A stretch of 64,000 nucleotides of DNA, taken from CBDHEY01 sp965262305. Lineage in GTDB: Bacteria; Pseudomonadota; Gammaproteobacteria; Pseudomonadales; Cellvibrionaceae. Made by a program: the position numbers and the translations under genes. The stretch is from contig CBDHEY010000002.1 of assembly GCA_965262305.1 (NCBI GenBank), positions 310,001 to 374,000 on the forward strand. The letters are read 5' to 3'. Positions 19,201 through 26,114 of this stretch are shown here, one piece after another. Below the pieces are notes generated by a model. It saw only the letters and a program-made list of their open reading frames with translations. It was not told where the DNA came from and searched no databases. Positions within the stretch are counted from its first letter, which is position 1, and each line of letters begins with the position of its first letter.

Positions 19201-19510
19201 TGTTACTCATGCCAATATCGTGCAGTCTGAATTCGGTAAAACCACACCAGTGGGTATGTTCCCGCGTCAAAAGGAACAGTCAGTTTACCCAGGCATTTTC
19301 GACCTGTGCGGAAACTGCCAGGACATTGTTTTAGCGCGGCCAGATAATGATAACTATTCAATGAAAGAATGGTGGAATTATAGTGGTCCAGTTATATATG
19401 CGGGGGGAGGTTTTGATCGCGATATTCTTCAACTTTTGGAGTTGTATGAAACCCACGACCCTTTTGTAATGCTACCTTCTGGAGGCTTCCGCTTAGCCAG
19501 GTCCATTTAA
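16277..19510 (+). CDS. KAP P-loop NTPase fused to formylglycine-generating-enzyme-like (SUMF1) domain
   Basis: A 1077-residue single-gene unit. The N-terminal KAP-family NTPase (about 20-420) has Walker A GEWGSGKT at 53-60 and Walker B LIDDLDRC at 226-233; a hydrophobic stretch (ISASALAYSFAKSV, about 140) between them could be the membrane insertion common in KAP proteins. A low-complexity acidic linker follows (about 515-640), then a helical segment (about 645-750), the LGDPREGVGL motif near 760 that typically precedes FGE-like domains in NTPase proteins, and an FGE/C-type-lectin-like domain (about 845-1077) ending in GGFRLAR. The FGE copper-binding cysteines are not evident, so it is probably a recognition module rather than an oxidase. 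KAP NTPases include PifA, which excludes phage T7, and FGE-like domains recur in bacterial conflict NTPases. A sensing or defence role is inference. Confidence 0.85.
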   Translation: MVKPISYEVFKKNSQVSEAKLGAEAPINAISKRIERALLNAENQDPLVVGLYGEWGSGKTYWLKSIRHRLLADNASDAKPLIIPILFNAWRFEKETHLIVPLLKATATEFERWSQFLFVDKKEESPLKDISKSIAISASALAYSFAKSVSEDVLKFNIFGTLEEAKKLENNWLSMFSNKPDEGAFVSNLNNYVDATRALESKYYDFHQDMEALLNQQDFPIRLLFLIDDLDRCLPEKAVEMLESIKLFLEVKGTAFVVAVDDEIIERGIAYRYRDYSTSNIGFNSDQYGTGFLSQTPISGHEYLEKIITLPVRINRPGDNLVGEFILHSGKCEALKQLVDMEQNQFESSDKHFQDSFKNILSVVPPVPRKLIRLSESFGLRKEVLQIDSLEDSLLLLRVVALQLFAPEAYRIAQKWLPGIFSQMQYWKDNEPYSNAWPSFSKILTEREKLESQGNFQEGPDDRKTWDLVYTPLLVEMDRTQQHRSGFNPSNFIQNWQPLPSIQWRRFFSVESLSEEASIFSEEDRNSKEPFTAEKQSEDMEPKILDASFYTPNEKSAPKQDKPFSEIDVVENTTQRFREPKNASTNNESESSGKSKLIKATIGPRENLDLEDNAPSSSPKKVIHHKVQSKMAKASKKVKDPNVWWTELGYVKNEDDLFRNLVNNSEVTWQQGLSQFKYGEKLGPELSERLLKRFTDNLPSYKSTSTRKWLATMCRILTPEWIPKFAEADGTPPKSIDDYVRRLTGGEIEEEDINKGIILGHLGDPREGVGLKDGLPHHKFIEVPTFDSEGFYPGYKNTEEVQEHIEFYKQFDQKSHFKNELDIDALSIKNILSAEPDSKIWQEPIPPFEISCFPVTVAQFRCFFNDIENVLKRFKSRVEPELFDQFVANIKVDEWRENINSSNPNQPVVFVNWFQANAYIEWLNESLGTVSKRKFRLPSLREWEWVALKAWPTVEPDNYHPELGRLFPFNNGFQAVTHANIVQSEFGKTTPVGMFPRQKEQSVYPGIFDLCGNCQDIVLARPDNDNYSMKEWWNYSGPVIYAGGGFDRDILQLLELYETHDPFVMLPSGGFRLARSI

Positions 19511-19698
19511 GCACACCAAGATTCGAGAGAAAAAAACGTCTAAATTGAGCGGTTAACATCTTTATGCTCTAACTGGCTGTTCTTTTTATAATCATTTTCC
19601 TTGATTTTCATGTTATTCAAGTCAAATTAATTCTTTTGAATTTCCACTTATTCACGTTAATCTATTTATACAGTTTAAAAATGACGTGGAAGATTGAG

Positions 19699-20250
19699 AT
19701 GTATACAAGATTTGTTGAAGACTCGCCAAAAATACTCTTTGTTGATGACGACAAGTCTGTATTGAAAGCTTTAGGTCGTTTTGCCCGTTCACGAAAGTGG
19801 CGGGCAGATTTTTCTGAATCTGGAAAAAACGCGTTAGAAATGGCCGAAAGTAAAACCTATGATTTAGTGGTTTCGGATATGAGAATGCCGAGGATGTCTG
19901 GCGCGCAATTTTTACGTGAAATGAAATCGTCCCACCCTGATACGGTAAGAATATTGTTATCGGGTTATGCTGACATGCGCCTTGTTGAAGATGTTGCAAA
20001 CCAGTCAGAAGCTTACGGCCTGCTAAGCAAACCTTGGGATGAATTTGTACTTGCCGAAACTATCGTGAACGGTTTTATTTTTGGGTTGAATCAAAAGCAA
20101 GATATAGACTCGAGTCGCCAAAGGGTTCGACAAATTATTAACGAGTATTCAAAAGGTTATTATATAGAAGATGCTGAGCTTCGAAGAGCCTGTGAAGAAT
20201 TTAAAGAAAGTCTTGTTGGTTACAAATGTAATCGCAGAGAGTTGGACTAG
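19699..20250 (+). CDS. Receiver-only response regulator next to H-NOX
   Basis: A 183-residue response regulator. The acidic cluster is Asp16-18, the phospho-acceptor Asp60 is in VVSDMRMPRMSG, and the LLSGYAD and LLSKPWDE motifs are typical of receivers from RpfG-type (HD-GYP) and hybrid regulators. After the receiver there is only a helical tail of about 60 residues, with no DNA-binding, GGDEF or HD-GYP domain. Start ATG 19699 is chosen for GGAAGA (19688-19693) at 5 nt; upstream in-frame starts at 19636 and 19681 would add an unrelated N-terminus. The H-NOX gene follows 57 nt downstream, suggesting a shared transcript and a nitric-oxide-linked role. Confidence 0.85.
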   Translation: MYTRFVEDSPKILFVDDDKSVLKALGRFARSRKWRADFSESGKNALEMAESKTYDLVVSDMRMPRMSGAQFLREMKSSHPDTVRILLSGYADMRLVEDVANQSEAYGLLSKPWDEFVLAETIVNGFIFGLNQKQDIDSSRQRVRQIINEYSKGYYIEDAELRRACEEFKESLVGYKCNRRELD

Positions 20251-20307
20251 AATTTTTAAGTGTAGTTAAGAGATTGTAGTGAGAAGTCATCGTTAGAGGT
20301 AATTGTT

Positions 20308-20877
20308 ATGAAAGGGCATATTTTTAATCTATTAGAAACATTTATTGAAGAAACAGCTGGCTTAGATGTCTTGGAGCAGGTGTTGGATAGCTGTAGTTTT
20401 GATACTTCAGTAGGGTTTATTCGAACAGAAAATTATCCAGACGAGATGCTTGAAGAGCTAGTGCTCCATGCCACTGAGGCGTTAAACATTTCTATAGAGC
20501 AAGCACATTTTGCTTTTGGTGAATGGATTTTTCCTCAGCTGGCAAAATTAGTGCCTGAACAGTATACCCAGTTTTCTCATCCTGTTCCGATGCTTGCGAA
20601 GCTCGATTATATTCATAAAGTTGAATTGAAAAAGCTTTATCCTGATGCGACCCCTCCTTTTTTTGATTACTACCAGATTGATGAGTTTCATGGGCAAATA
20701 AAGTATCAATCGAAGCGAAAAATGTTTGACCTCGTTAAGGGGGTTCTTCAAGGTGTTGCCAAATACTACGGAGTTGAAATAGAAACTGATTTACAAAAGA
20801 ACTATAAATGCGATGAAAGTTGTGGCATGTTTCATTTGACTTTTAGTCAAGCGTATTTGCAAAAATTAAGTGCGTAG
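20308..20877 (+). CDS. H-NOX haem gas-sensor protein
   Basis: A 189-residue stand-alone haem NO/O2-binding protein, the usual length for bacterial H-NOX. The proximal haem ligand is His103 in LDYIHKVELKKLYP, with the conserved Pro112, and the haem-propionate motif YxSxR is Tyr133/Ser135/Arg137. No Tyr sits at the distal position that gives O2 binding in the clostridial/Thermoanaerobacter type, so NO selectivity is expected. The C-terminus carries a Cys pair (CDESC), possibly equivalent to part of the redox/zinc site seen in some gammaproteobacterial H-NOX proteins. H-NOX genes normally neighbour a histidine kinase or diguanylate cyclase; here the neighbour is a receiver-only regulator and no kinase is adjacent. 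Confidence 0.93.
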   Translation: MKGHIFNLLETFIEETAGLDVLEQVLDSCSFDTSVGFIRTENYPDEMLEELVLHATEALNISIEQAHFAFGEWIFPQLAKLVPEQYTQFSHPVPMLAKLDYIHKVELKKLYPDATPPFFDYYQIDEFHGQIKYQSKRKMFDLVKGVLQGVAKYYGVEIETDLQKNYKCDESCGMFHLTFSQAYLQKLSA

Positions 20878-20993
20878 TAATTTGGTTTTTTAGATTTGTG
20901 ACTAAGTTTCTATTCTGGTAATTATTATCTAGAGGTATTTGTTTTAATAAAAATTAAATGTAGTTTTTGATTCCGATTTCGCTAGACTGGTGC

Positions 20994-21009
20994 CGCTCAA
21001 AATTGAGCG
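20994..21009. promoter_or_regulatory. Palindromic putative operator upstream of beta-propeller gene
   Basis: CGCTCAA-AA-TTGAGCG, perfect 7-bp arms around two bases, ending 33 nt before the start at 21043. The size and position suit a dimeric repressor or activator site. A related half-site (TTGAGCGG) occurs after the KAP gene near 19544. Confidence 0.35.
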
Positions 21010-21042
21010 CGAAACAGGCTACGAAATATAGGAGAGAGAAGC

Positions 21043-22812
21043 ATGTTTAATTTCAATCAATGGGTTACTCGAGCCATTTTAGTAACTGGCTTAGTCCTAC
21101 CTTCAATAGCTCAAGCCATCGTTGGATATATTGATTTTATTGAAGATGGTGTTGACATAGAAAGATTTAACTGTGTACAAAGCGTTACCAGTACGTCAGA
21201 TGGACGTTGGGTGTATGGGTTTTCTTTTTGCGATCATTCAATCGTCATTTTTGAACGAGACTTTCAAACAGGTTTACTCACATTTGTTGATCGTATAGAC
21301 AATGATGAAAGTACTTCTGAAGAAGGCATTTCACCCTCGGATATTGGTTTCGTATCGCCCGACGATCGCAATCTTTATGTCTGGGGTAGAACCAGTGAGG
21401 GTGGAGATTTTCGCACCGCCATGTTTGTTTTTGATATTGATTTACAAACAGGTTTATTAACACAACGTCAAATATTTGAGGATATTAGTACTGATAATAT
21501 CAATATAGCCATGCTTAGCAGTGGTAATATTATCTATGTTGGTGGCGGTAATGGTCGTCTTGAAATTATCGGACGTTCCGGTAATGGACAGTTAGCTTTA
21601 CTCGATTCACTGGATGCGGAAGAAATTTCTAACACAGGAAGTAGTAGGGAAGTTCTTAGGGATTTGCATCTTACACCGGATGAGCGTCGTCTTTACATTT
21701 CCACGAATGGAAATAAGTTAATTTGGTTTGATATTGATGAAAGCTCTGGCGCTTTAGCATTTGTTGATCAAGTCGATGATTCTGACTTCACAAGTGATCT
21801 ATGGGGTACGATTGCAGACTTCGTTATTAGTCCAGAAGGAACTGATCTATATGGATTTACGATCAACGATGTATTTGTGCATCTTCGCTTGGATCAAAAT
21901 GGCATTCCTAGTCTTGGATCAATTAGCGACGAATTACCAGATAACCATAACAATAGCGAATTCGTCTGCCCATTTGATCCAGTTATTTCGGAAAATGGTC
22001 GTTTATTTTATGTCATCGATGCTTGTTCTGGCGATTTGCAGGTTTGGGGACGAGAACCTTTAGATGGCGCACTGGCATTTTTTGGCTTACAGGTAGAGGC
22101 AGATGGCTTGTTTGAACCACGCTTTTTTTCCCAGGGAAACCAAGTTTTGTTTTCTAATGATGGCCAATATATCTATGCGGCCATGGATGATGGTATCGCA
22201 ATCGTCGACGTTACGGTTGATACCCATTTCATGGGCAACTTTCCTGCAAGTGTATCAGTTGGAGAAGTTTTTACCGCAGAATTAGAGGTTGAAAATAATG
22301 GTCCAGCTGATTCGCACCGGGTTACTGTGGATATTGATCTGAATGGTTTAATGGTTTCTGATGCCGCGATATCGGGTATCAATACCGATTGTCAAATAAT
22401 GGCGTCTCAAGTATTTTGTGAATTAGATCAACTTGTTTTAGGTGCTGCTGAAATAATAACGTTAGATCTTGTTGCACCGGACTCCTCCCAGCAAATTGTA
22501 ATAAGCGCCGAAGTGAGTCAGGATCAGATTGATATTGAATCCTCTAATAATAGGATTGAATCGCTTATTGATATTGTTGAAACTCCCGATGCGACACCGA
22601 CACCGACACCGACACTGACACCGACACTGACACCGACAATAACTCCAAGCCCTGCACCTACATCAACTGCTACACCAAATCCAGCACCAACTTCTGTGCC
22701 AGCTCAGGATGACGAAGATGGCGAAGGCGGCGGTGGGTCGTTTGACATTAGATTGGTATTTGGGATGGTTATGATTTTAATTAGCGTTTTGGTTCGACGT
22801 CGTTATCAGTAA
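21043..22812 (+). CDS. Surface beta-propeller protein with GlyGly-CTERM anchor
   Basis: A 589-residue exported protein. A signal peptide (about 1-24, ending TQAIA-like) is followed by a lactonase/YncE-like seven-bladed propeller (about 25-390) with repeated SPDDRNLYVWG, TPDERRLYIS and SPEGTDLYGF blade motifs. A DUF11-type beta domain follows (about 395-505), then a Thr-Pro linker (about 510-555) and a C-terminal sorting signal: acidic stretch, GGGG, hydrophobic helix, RRR. That tail is the GlyGly-CTERM architecture, recognised by rhombosortase after type II secretion in gammaproteobacteria. The ribosome site GGAGAGAG precedes the ATG. Catalytic activity is uncertain; the propeller may be purely adhesive. 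No rhombosortase gene is in the window. Confidence 0.82.
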   Translation: MFNFNQWVTRAILVTGLVLPSIAQAIVGYIDFIEDGVDIERFNCVQSVTSTSDGRWVYGFSFCDHSIVIFERDFQTGLLTFVDRIDNDESTSEEGISPSDIGFVSPDDRNLYVWGRTSEGGDFRTAMFVFDIDLQTGLLTQRQIFEDISTDNINIAMLSSGNIIYVGGGNGRLEIIGRSGNGQLALLDSLDAEEISNTGSSREVLRDLHLTPDERRLYISTNGNKLIWFDIDESSGALAFVDQVDDSDFTSDLWGTIADFVISPEGTDLYGFTINDVFVHLRLDQNGIPSLGSISDELPDNHNNSEFVCPFDPVISENGRLFYVIDACSGDLQVWGREPLDGALAFFGLQVEADGLFEPRFFSQGNQVLFSNDGQYIYAAMDDGIAIVDVTVDTHFMGNFPASVSVGEVFTAELEVENNGPADSHRVTVDIDLNGLMVSDAAISGINTDCQIMASQVFCELDQLVLGAAEIITLDLVAPDSSQQIVISAEVSQDQIDIESSNNRIESLIDIVETPDATPTPTPTLTPTLTPTITPSPAPTSTATPNPAPTSVPAQDDEDGEGGGGSFDIRLVFGMVMILISVLVRRRYQ

Positions 22813-22845
22813 TCTGATGTATTCTCATAGCTGATTCAGTTTTTA

Positions 22846-22880
22846 AGCGTGTGGGCTCAAGTATGAGCTCACTTTATCGC
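22846..22880. terminator. Stem-loop between convergent genes
   Basis: GTGGGCTCA (22851-22859) pairs with TGAGCTCAC (22864-22872), with one G-T pair and a 4-nt loop. AAGCG and CGCTT lie just outside and could extend the structure. It sits between the stop of the propeller gene (22812) and the stop of the AraC-type gene (22881), so it may serve either strand. Confidence 0.5.
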
Positions 22881-23987
22881 TTACGACTTCCTGATTTCTT
22901 TTCTAAACTCCGCTGGAGTAATGCCTGTTTTTTCTTTAAATACTTTATAGAAGCTATTTCTATTGTTAAATCCAGCCTGGTAAGCGATGTCGGCAATCGT
23001 TAGGTCTGAGTTGGTTTTTGTTAAAAGGGTAATCGATTCTTCGTATCTAAGCTTGTTTAAAAATTCGTAAAAACTTGTGTTTTTATGAACATTAAAAAAT
23101 TCTGATAGTTGGTTGCGTGTTATTCCCAAAAAAGAGGCTAGTTTTCCAAGGGAAATACTTTCATCTAGATGGGGTTGGTATTCAACAACAAATTTTTCAA
23201 GCCGCCTATCAATGTCAGCGACCAAGTCTGTGGTGAGTTCAATATTTCTGAGTTGAATCTTAGATTCTTTGTCGTCCTCATTCTGAGTATTTTCCTGAGA
23301 AATGGTTTCCGAGATTAATTTTGGTTGGTAAATTACTAAGAGAGCTAGAGAGCTCACGTAAACGCTAAAACCACAGGCAATGATGCTAATAATTTTTAAA
23401 TCTGGAAAATAACCAAAGTTAAAAAGATTAATGATAATAATATCAAAAAGTGTGAGCCCATAAGCTCCGAGTATCAGAAATACCAACCAGAAGTAAGTTG
23501 AATCTTGATGGAAAAAAATCAGATTTTTAAACTTATTTCTTCTTCGCGTAATTAAAATAGTAGAAAAAATTGTGTAACAAAATATCTGAGAATACAAAAG
23601 TGTAAAATAATTCGCGTTAAAAAATTCGATGTGAATCTCCGATAAACGAACAGATAAGGTAATCGCAAAAGGTATCAAATGAATGCCGATTGTGATTAGT
23701 TCGGGTTGTTTTAAAAGAATTTTCTTTACTAGAAAATATAGAATAGGGCCGTAAAGCCAAACAAGGTTCTGATTTAATATCATAAGCCAAATGTGCGCCC
23801 CTTGACTTATCAAATTCAGGTATGCGTTTACTGGTGGTACGAGTAATAGTGCAACATAAATGATTAATAAGACGCGAGTTTGTCGCTCATTTTTCTGAGT
23901 TACAGATAAGCTAACACATGTCCAAAGGCCGAGGCTAAAGGAAATTAAATAACAGGCCTTCAATAATTCGATAGAAGTTTGGCTCAT
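22881..23987 (-). CDS. AraC-family regulator with N-terminal multi-TM domain
   Basis: A 368-residue membrane-bound transcription regulator. The N-terminal 230 residues contain about seven hydrophobic segments, and the C-terminal 100 residues form an AraC double helix-turn-helix: LASFLGITRNQLSEFFN, then IADIAYQAGFNNRNSFYKVFKEKTGITPAEFR. The family carries the sensor in the membrane and the DNA-binding domain in the cytoplasm; the inducer is unknown. Start ATG 23987 was chosen over a TTG 12 nt upstream; neither has a strong ribosome site. Its target may be the adjacent secreted-protein gene just upstream on the same strand, but this is only proximity. Confidence 0.87.
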   Translation of the reverse strand: MSQTSIELLKACYLISFSLGLWTCVSLSVTQKNERQTRVLLIIYVALLLVPPVNAYLNLISQGAHIWLMILNQNLVWLYGPILYFLVKKILLKQPELITIGIHLIPFAITLSVRLSEIHIEFFNANYFTLLYSQIFCYTIFSTILITRRRNKFKNLIFFHQDSTYFWLVFLILGAYGLTLFDIIIINLFNFGYFPDLKIISIIACGFSVYVSSLALLVIYQPKLISETISQENTQNEDDKESKIQLRNIELTTDLVADIDRRLEKFVVEYQPHLDESISLGKLASFLGITRNQLSEFFNVHKNTSFYEFLNKLRYEESITLLTKTNSDLTIADIAYQAGFNNRNSFYKVFKEKTGITPAEFRKEIRKS

Positions 23988-24035
23988 GTTAATTATCAAT
24001 TGGATAATGATGCAAAATTTTATCTCAGTGAATGT

Positions 24036-24071
24036 GAAAATGGCGTTACTTCCTTGAGTAACGCCATTAAA
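24036..24071 (-). terminator. Strong hairpin between AraC-type gene and secreted unknown
   Basis: Perfect 11-bp arms AATGGCGTTAC (24039-24049) and GTAACGCCATT (24058-24068), 8-nt loop, followed on the minus strand by a short T-run. It lies just past the stop of the secreted-protein gene (24093) and is probably its terminator. Confidence 0.65.
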
Positions 24072-24092
24072 AGTTGCTAAAAGGACGGCTTT

Positions 24093-24959
24093 TTACAAGG
24101 AGCTTGGAAAAGCGGTAAAGTAACCGCTAAATGTGATAAGCCCGTTAGCGAAGTTTTGGTACCAGGTTCCCGAGTAAGGTGACTCATAGTGATAGATCAT
24201 GGTAAACGGAGCAGTAAAGCCGATATCTGGAATGGTCTGTAATGTTTGTTCTAGTGCCACATTTGCTGAAATTTTTGTGTATTCATATTCGCCGAAATGA
24301 GAAACTGTGCCGGGTCCAAACCCTTGGGCGGAATAAATATTATTTGGCTCATATGATTGAAGTATTACTGAACCATTTGCAGGAAAGCTGCCTGGAGGCA
24401 ATTCACTTTCTGCTTCCAAAACACTCAATGAAATGGTCACGTTGTTATGGCTGGTTGGCGCGAATTCTTGTTTCTCGCTAGAGTTTTCGAGAAAAAATCT
24501 CCCAGTAATAGCCGCCTCAATGTTACCCAAAGACCTTTTCCAGATTCCTGAGTTAGGCGAATCGAATGTATATTGAGTGGAAATGAGGCTGCCCAACACA
24601 TGGTCAAAATACCTCTCTTTGGCTAATCTATAACCTATTTTGCGATATTTGTAGTCCGCTGTACCAGCGCTTAGGGTATTTCCAAATCCCTCGTATTCTA
24701 GCGATTTAATGTCGTAGGATTGCACCAGTAAGCCCTTTTCTGGGTAGGTATCTGGTGTTTGGAGACTATTGCTTTCTATCTGTAATATCATTTTCTTATT
24801 GTGTAAGTTATTTGGCGCTAAGTGCAATTTTTTACAGAATTTGGTTTTTCCATATCTACTGGTTGGAAGATCTGCATAGCTGTGCGTTGTGGTCAATGTA
24901 AAACAGACTGCTAAAGCAAGTAGTAAAAGGTTATAGTTGAGATATGTTTTTCGTAACAT
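24093..24959 (-). CDS. Secreted protein with internal duplication, unknown
   Basis: A 288-residue exported protein with a signal peptide (about 1-29). It holds two similar halves. Residues about 76-157 and 196-281 share, in order, LLVQSY/VILQSY, an EGFG/QGFG turn, DYKYRKI/EYEYTKI, YTFDSPNSGIW/YHYESPYSGTW and a terminal TGRF/SGYF. The pattern suggests a tandem beta-sandwich or barrel of about 85 residues per unit. No catalytic residues or known family could be recognised. Its product is probably periplasmic or extracellular. A perfect hairpin terminates it and the AraC-type gene lies downstream on the same strand. Confidence 0.75.
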   Translation of the reverse strand: MLRKTYLNYNLLLLALAVCFTLTTTHSYADLPTSRYGKTKFCKKLHLAPNNLHNKKMILQIESNSLQTPDTYPEKGLLVQSYDIKSLEYEGFGNTLSAGTADYKYRKIGYRLAKERYFDHVLGSLISTQYTFDSPNSGIWKRSLGNIEAAITGRFFLENSSEKQEFAPTSHNNVTISLSVLEAESELPPGSFPANGSVILQSYEPNNIYSAQGFGPGTVSHFGEYEYTKISANVALEQTLQTIPDIGFTAPFTMIYHYESPYSGTWYQNFANGLITFSGYFTAFPSSL

Positions 24960-25115
24960 GTTTTAATCCTTTGTATGAAAGTGAACTTAGGGGAGTTGGA
25001 GCGGTTATTTTTTCTAAATGCTTTGGTTTTTTGTGTGTCTCGCTCGAAAATGACAAGGGTTTCAGTATCATTTTTCAAATTTGACATCTATATCGTTATT
25101 AGAGCGAATGATTAA

Positions 25116-25535
25116 ATGCTAGTAGTGAATTCTGAAATACAAATTCCTTTGCATGAAATTGAATTCGTCGCGATACGATCGCAAGGAAGTGGTGGACAGC
25201 ATGTTAATAAGGTATCGACTGCCATTCACCTGCGATTTGATATTCGCCAGTCATCTCTCAAAGATAGCGTTAAGGCGCGTCTGAATAGATTTAACGATGA
25301 TCGAATTTCAAAAGAAGGGATAATTGTTATAAAGGCACAGGTCCATCGAAGTCTTGTTAGGAATAAACAAGAAGCTTTGGAACGGCTCGCGGACTTGATT
25401 CGTAGAGCAAATACTAAATCTAAGTTTCGAGTCCCAACAAAACCTTCTCGTGCTGTCAAGAAAAAGCGACTGCAAAATAAGTCTTTACAGTCACTTAAGA
25501 AAAAGATGCGAGGTAAGCCAAAAGGCAATGACTAA
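25116..25535 (+). CDS. arfB: Alternative ribosome-rescue factor ArfB
   Basis: A 139-residue peptidyl-tRNA hydrolase that frees ribosomes stalled on non-stop mRNA. The GGQ catalytic loop is at 26-28 in SQGSGGQHVNK, the domain matches release factors (AIHLRFDI, VIKAQ), and a basic C-terminal tail rich in Lys/Arg inserts into the empty mRNA channel. The length equals that of E. coli ArfB (YaeJ). No clear ribosome site precedes the ATG. It is flanked by unrelated genes and appears to be monocistronic. Confidence 0.93.
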   Translation: MLVVNSEIQIPLHEIEFVAIRSQGSGGQHVNKVSTAIHLRFDIRQSSLKDSVKARLNRFNDDRISKEGIIVIKAQVHRSLVRNKQEALERLADLIRRANTKSKFRVPTKPSRAVKKKRLQNKSLQSLKKKMRGKPKGND

Positions 25536-25635
25536 CTCAATGAGGAGTGCCAAATTGGAAAGCACGACCGTTTTTTACAATGTGATTTTGTTCTAGTGAA
25601 TATTGTTATGTGGGTAAACCTAGTGTAGATAAACT

Positions 25636-26046
25636 CTACTTTTTAAAATTATTTTTATTAAGCCCAAAGAACAAACTATTCGCTGCAATACTTCCAGTAA
25701 AAATATTAAGCAAAATAATGAGCACATCCATGTAGGATTCGACATGGTAGTGAGTTAAAGGAAGGATTTCCCATTGTACCCAAATCGCGGCTAGTTCATC
25801 TCGAGATAAAATCATGTCGAATGATGCAATCGCGCCAATTATGATTAAGCTCGCGCTGACGAGAATGTAGTGCTTTTGTTTCGTTGAGTGGGCTAATGAA
25901 AACAACAGAAGTGTGATGATGGCTGCATAGCCGACAAAGCCAAACGGCGGGAAATATTGATATAAATTTAAAAACAATGTAAACAATTGAAGGATTAGAT
26001 AGGTTGTCCAACTTGTTACAAAATAATGAACAAATTTAAGTTTCAT
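25636..26046 (-). CDS. Small multi-pass membrane protein, unknown
   Basis: A 136-residue protein with about four hydrophobic segments (near 10-25, 35-50, 60-80 and 105-125) and a basic C-terminus. No motif is recognised. The ATG at 26046 is chosen over a TTG at 26061; neither has a strong ribosome site. It is divergent from the CE2-like esterase gene, whose start lies about 70 nt away. Confidence 0.6.
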   Translation of the reverse strand: MKLKFVHYFVTSWTTYLILQLFTLFLNLYQYFPPFGFVGYAAIITLLLFSLAHSTKQKHYILVSASLIIIGAIASFDMILSRDELAAIWVQWEILPLTHYHVESYMDVLIILLNIFTGSIAANSLFFGLNKNNFKK

Positions 26047-26114
26047 ACGTGGTTTTATCAATTTTTCTACAAACGCAAACTAGGATTCAAAAGGGTATTT
26101 TAATATAAAGTTTT

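Noticed and set aside
18782..19510. Diversity-generating retroelement variable region in the FGE-like domain
   Set aside because: FGE-like C-termini are common DGR targets, but no reverse transcriptase or template repeat was seen in the surrounding sequence.
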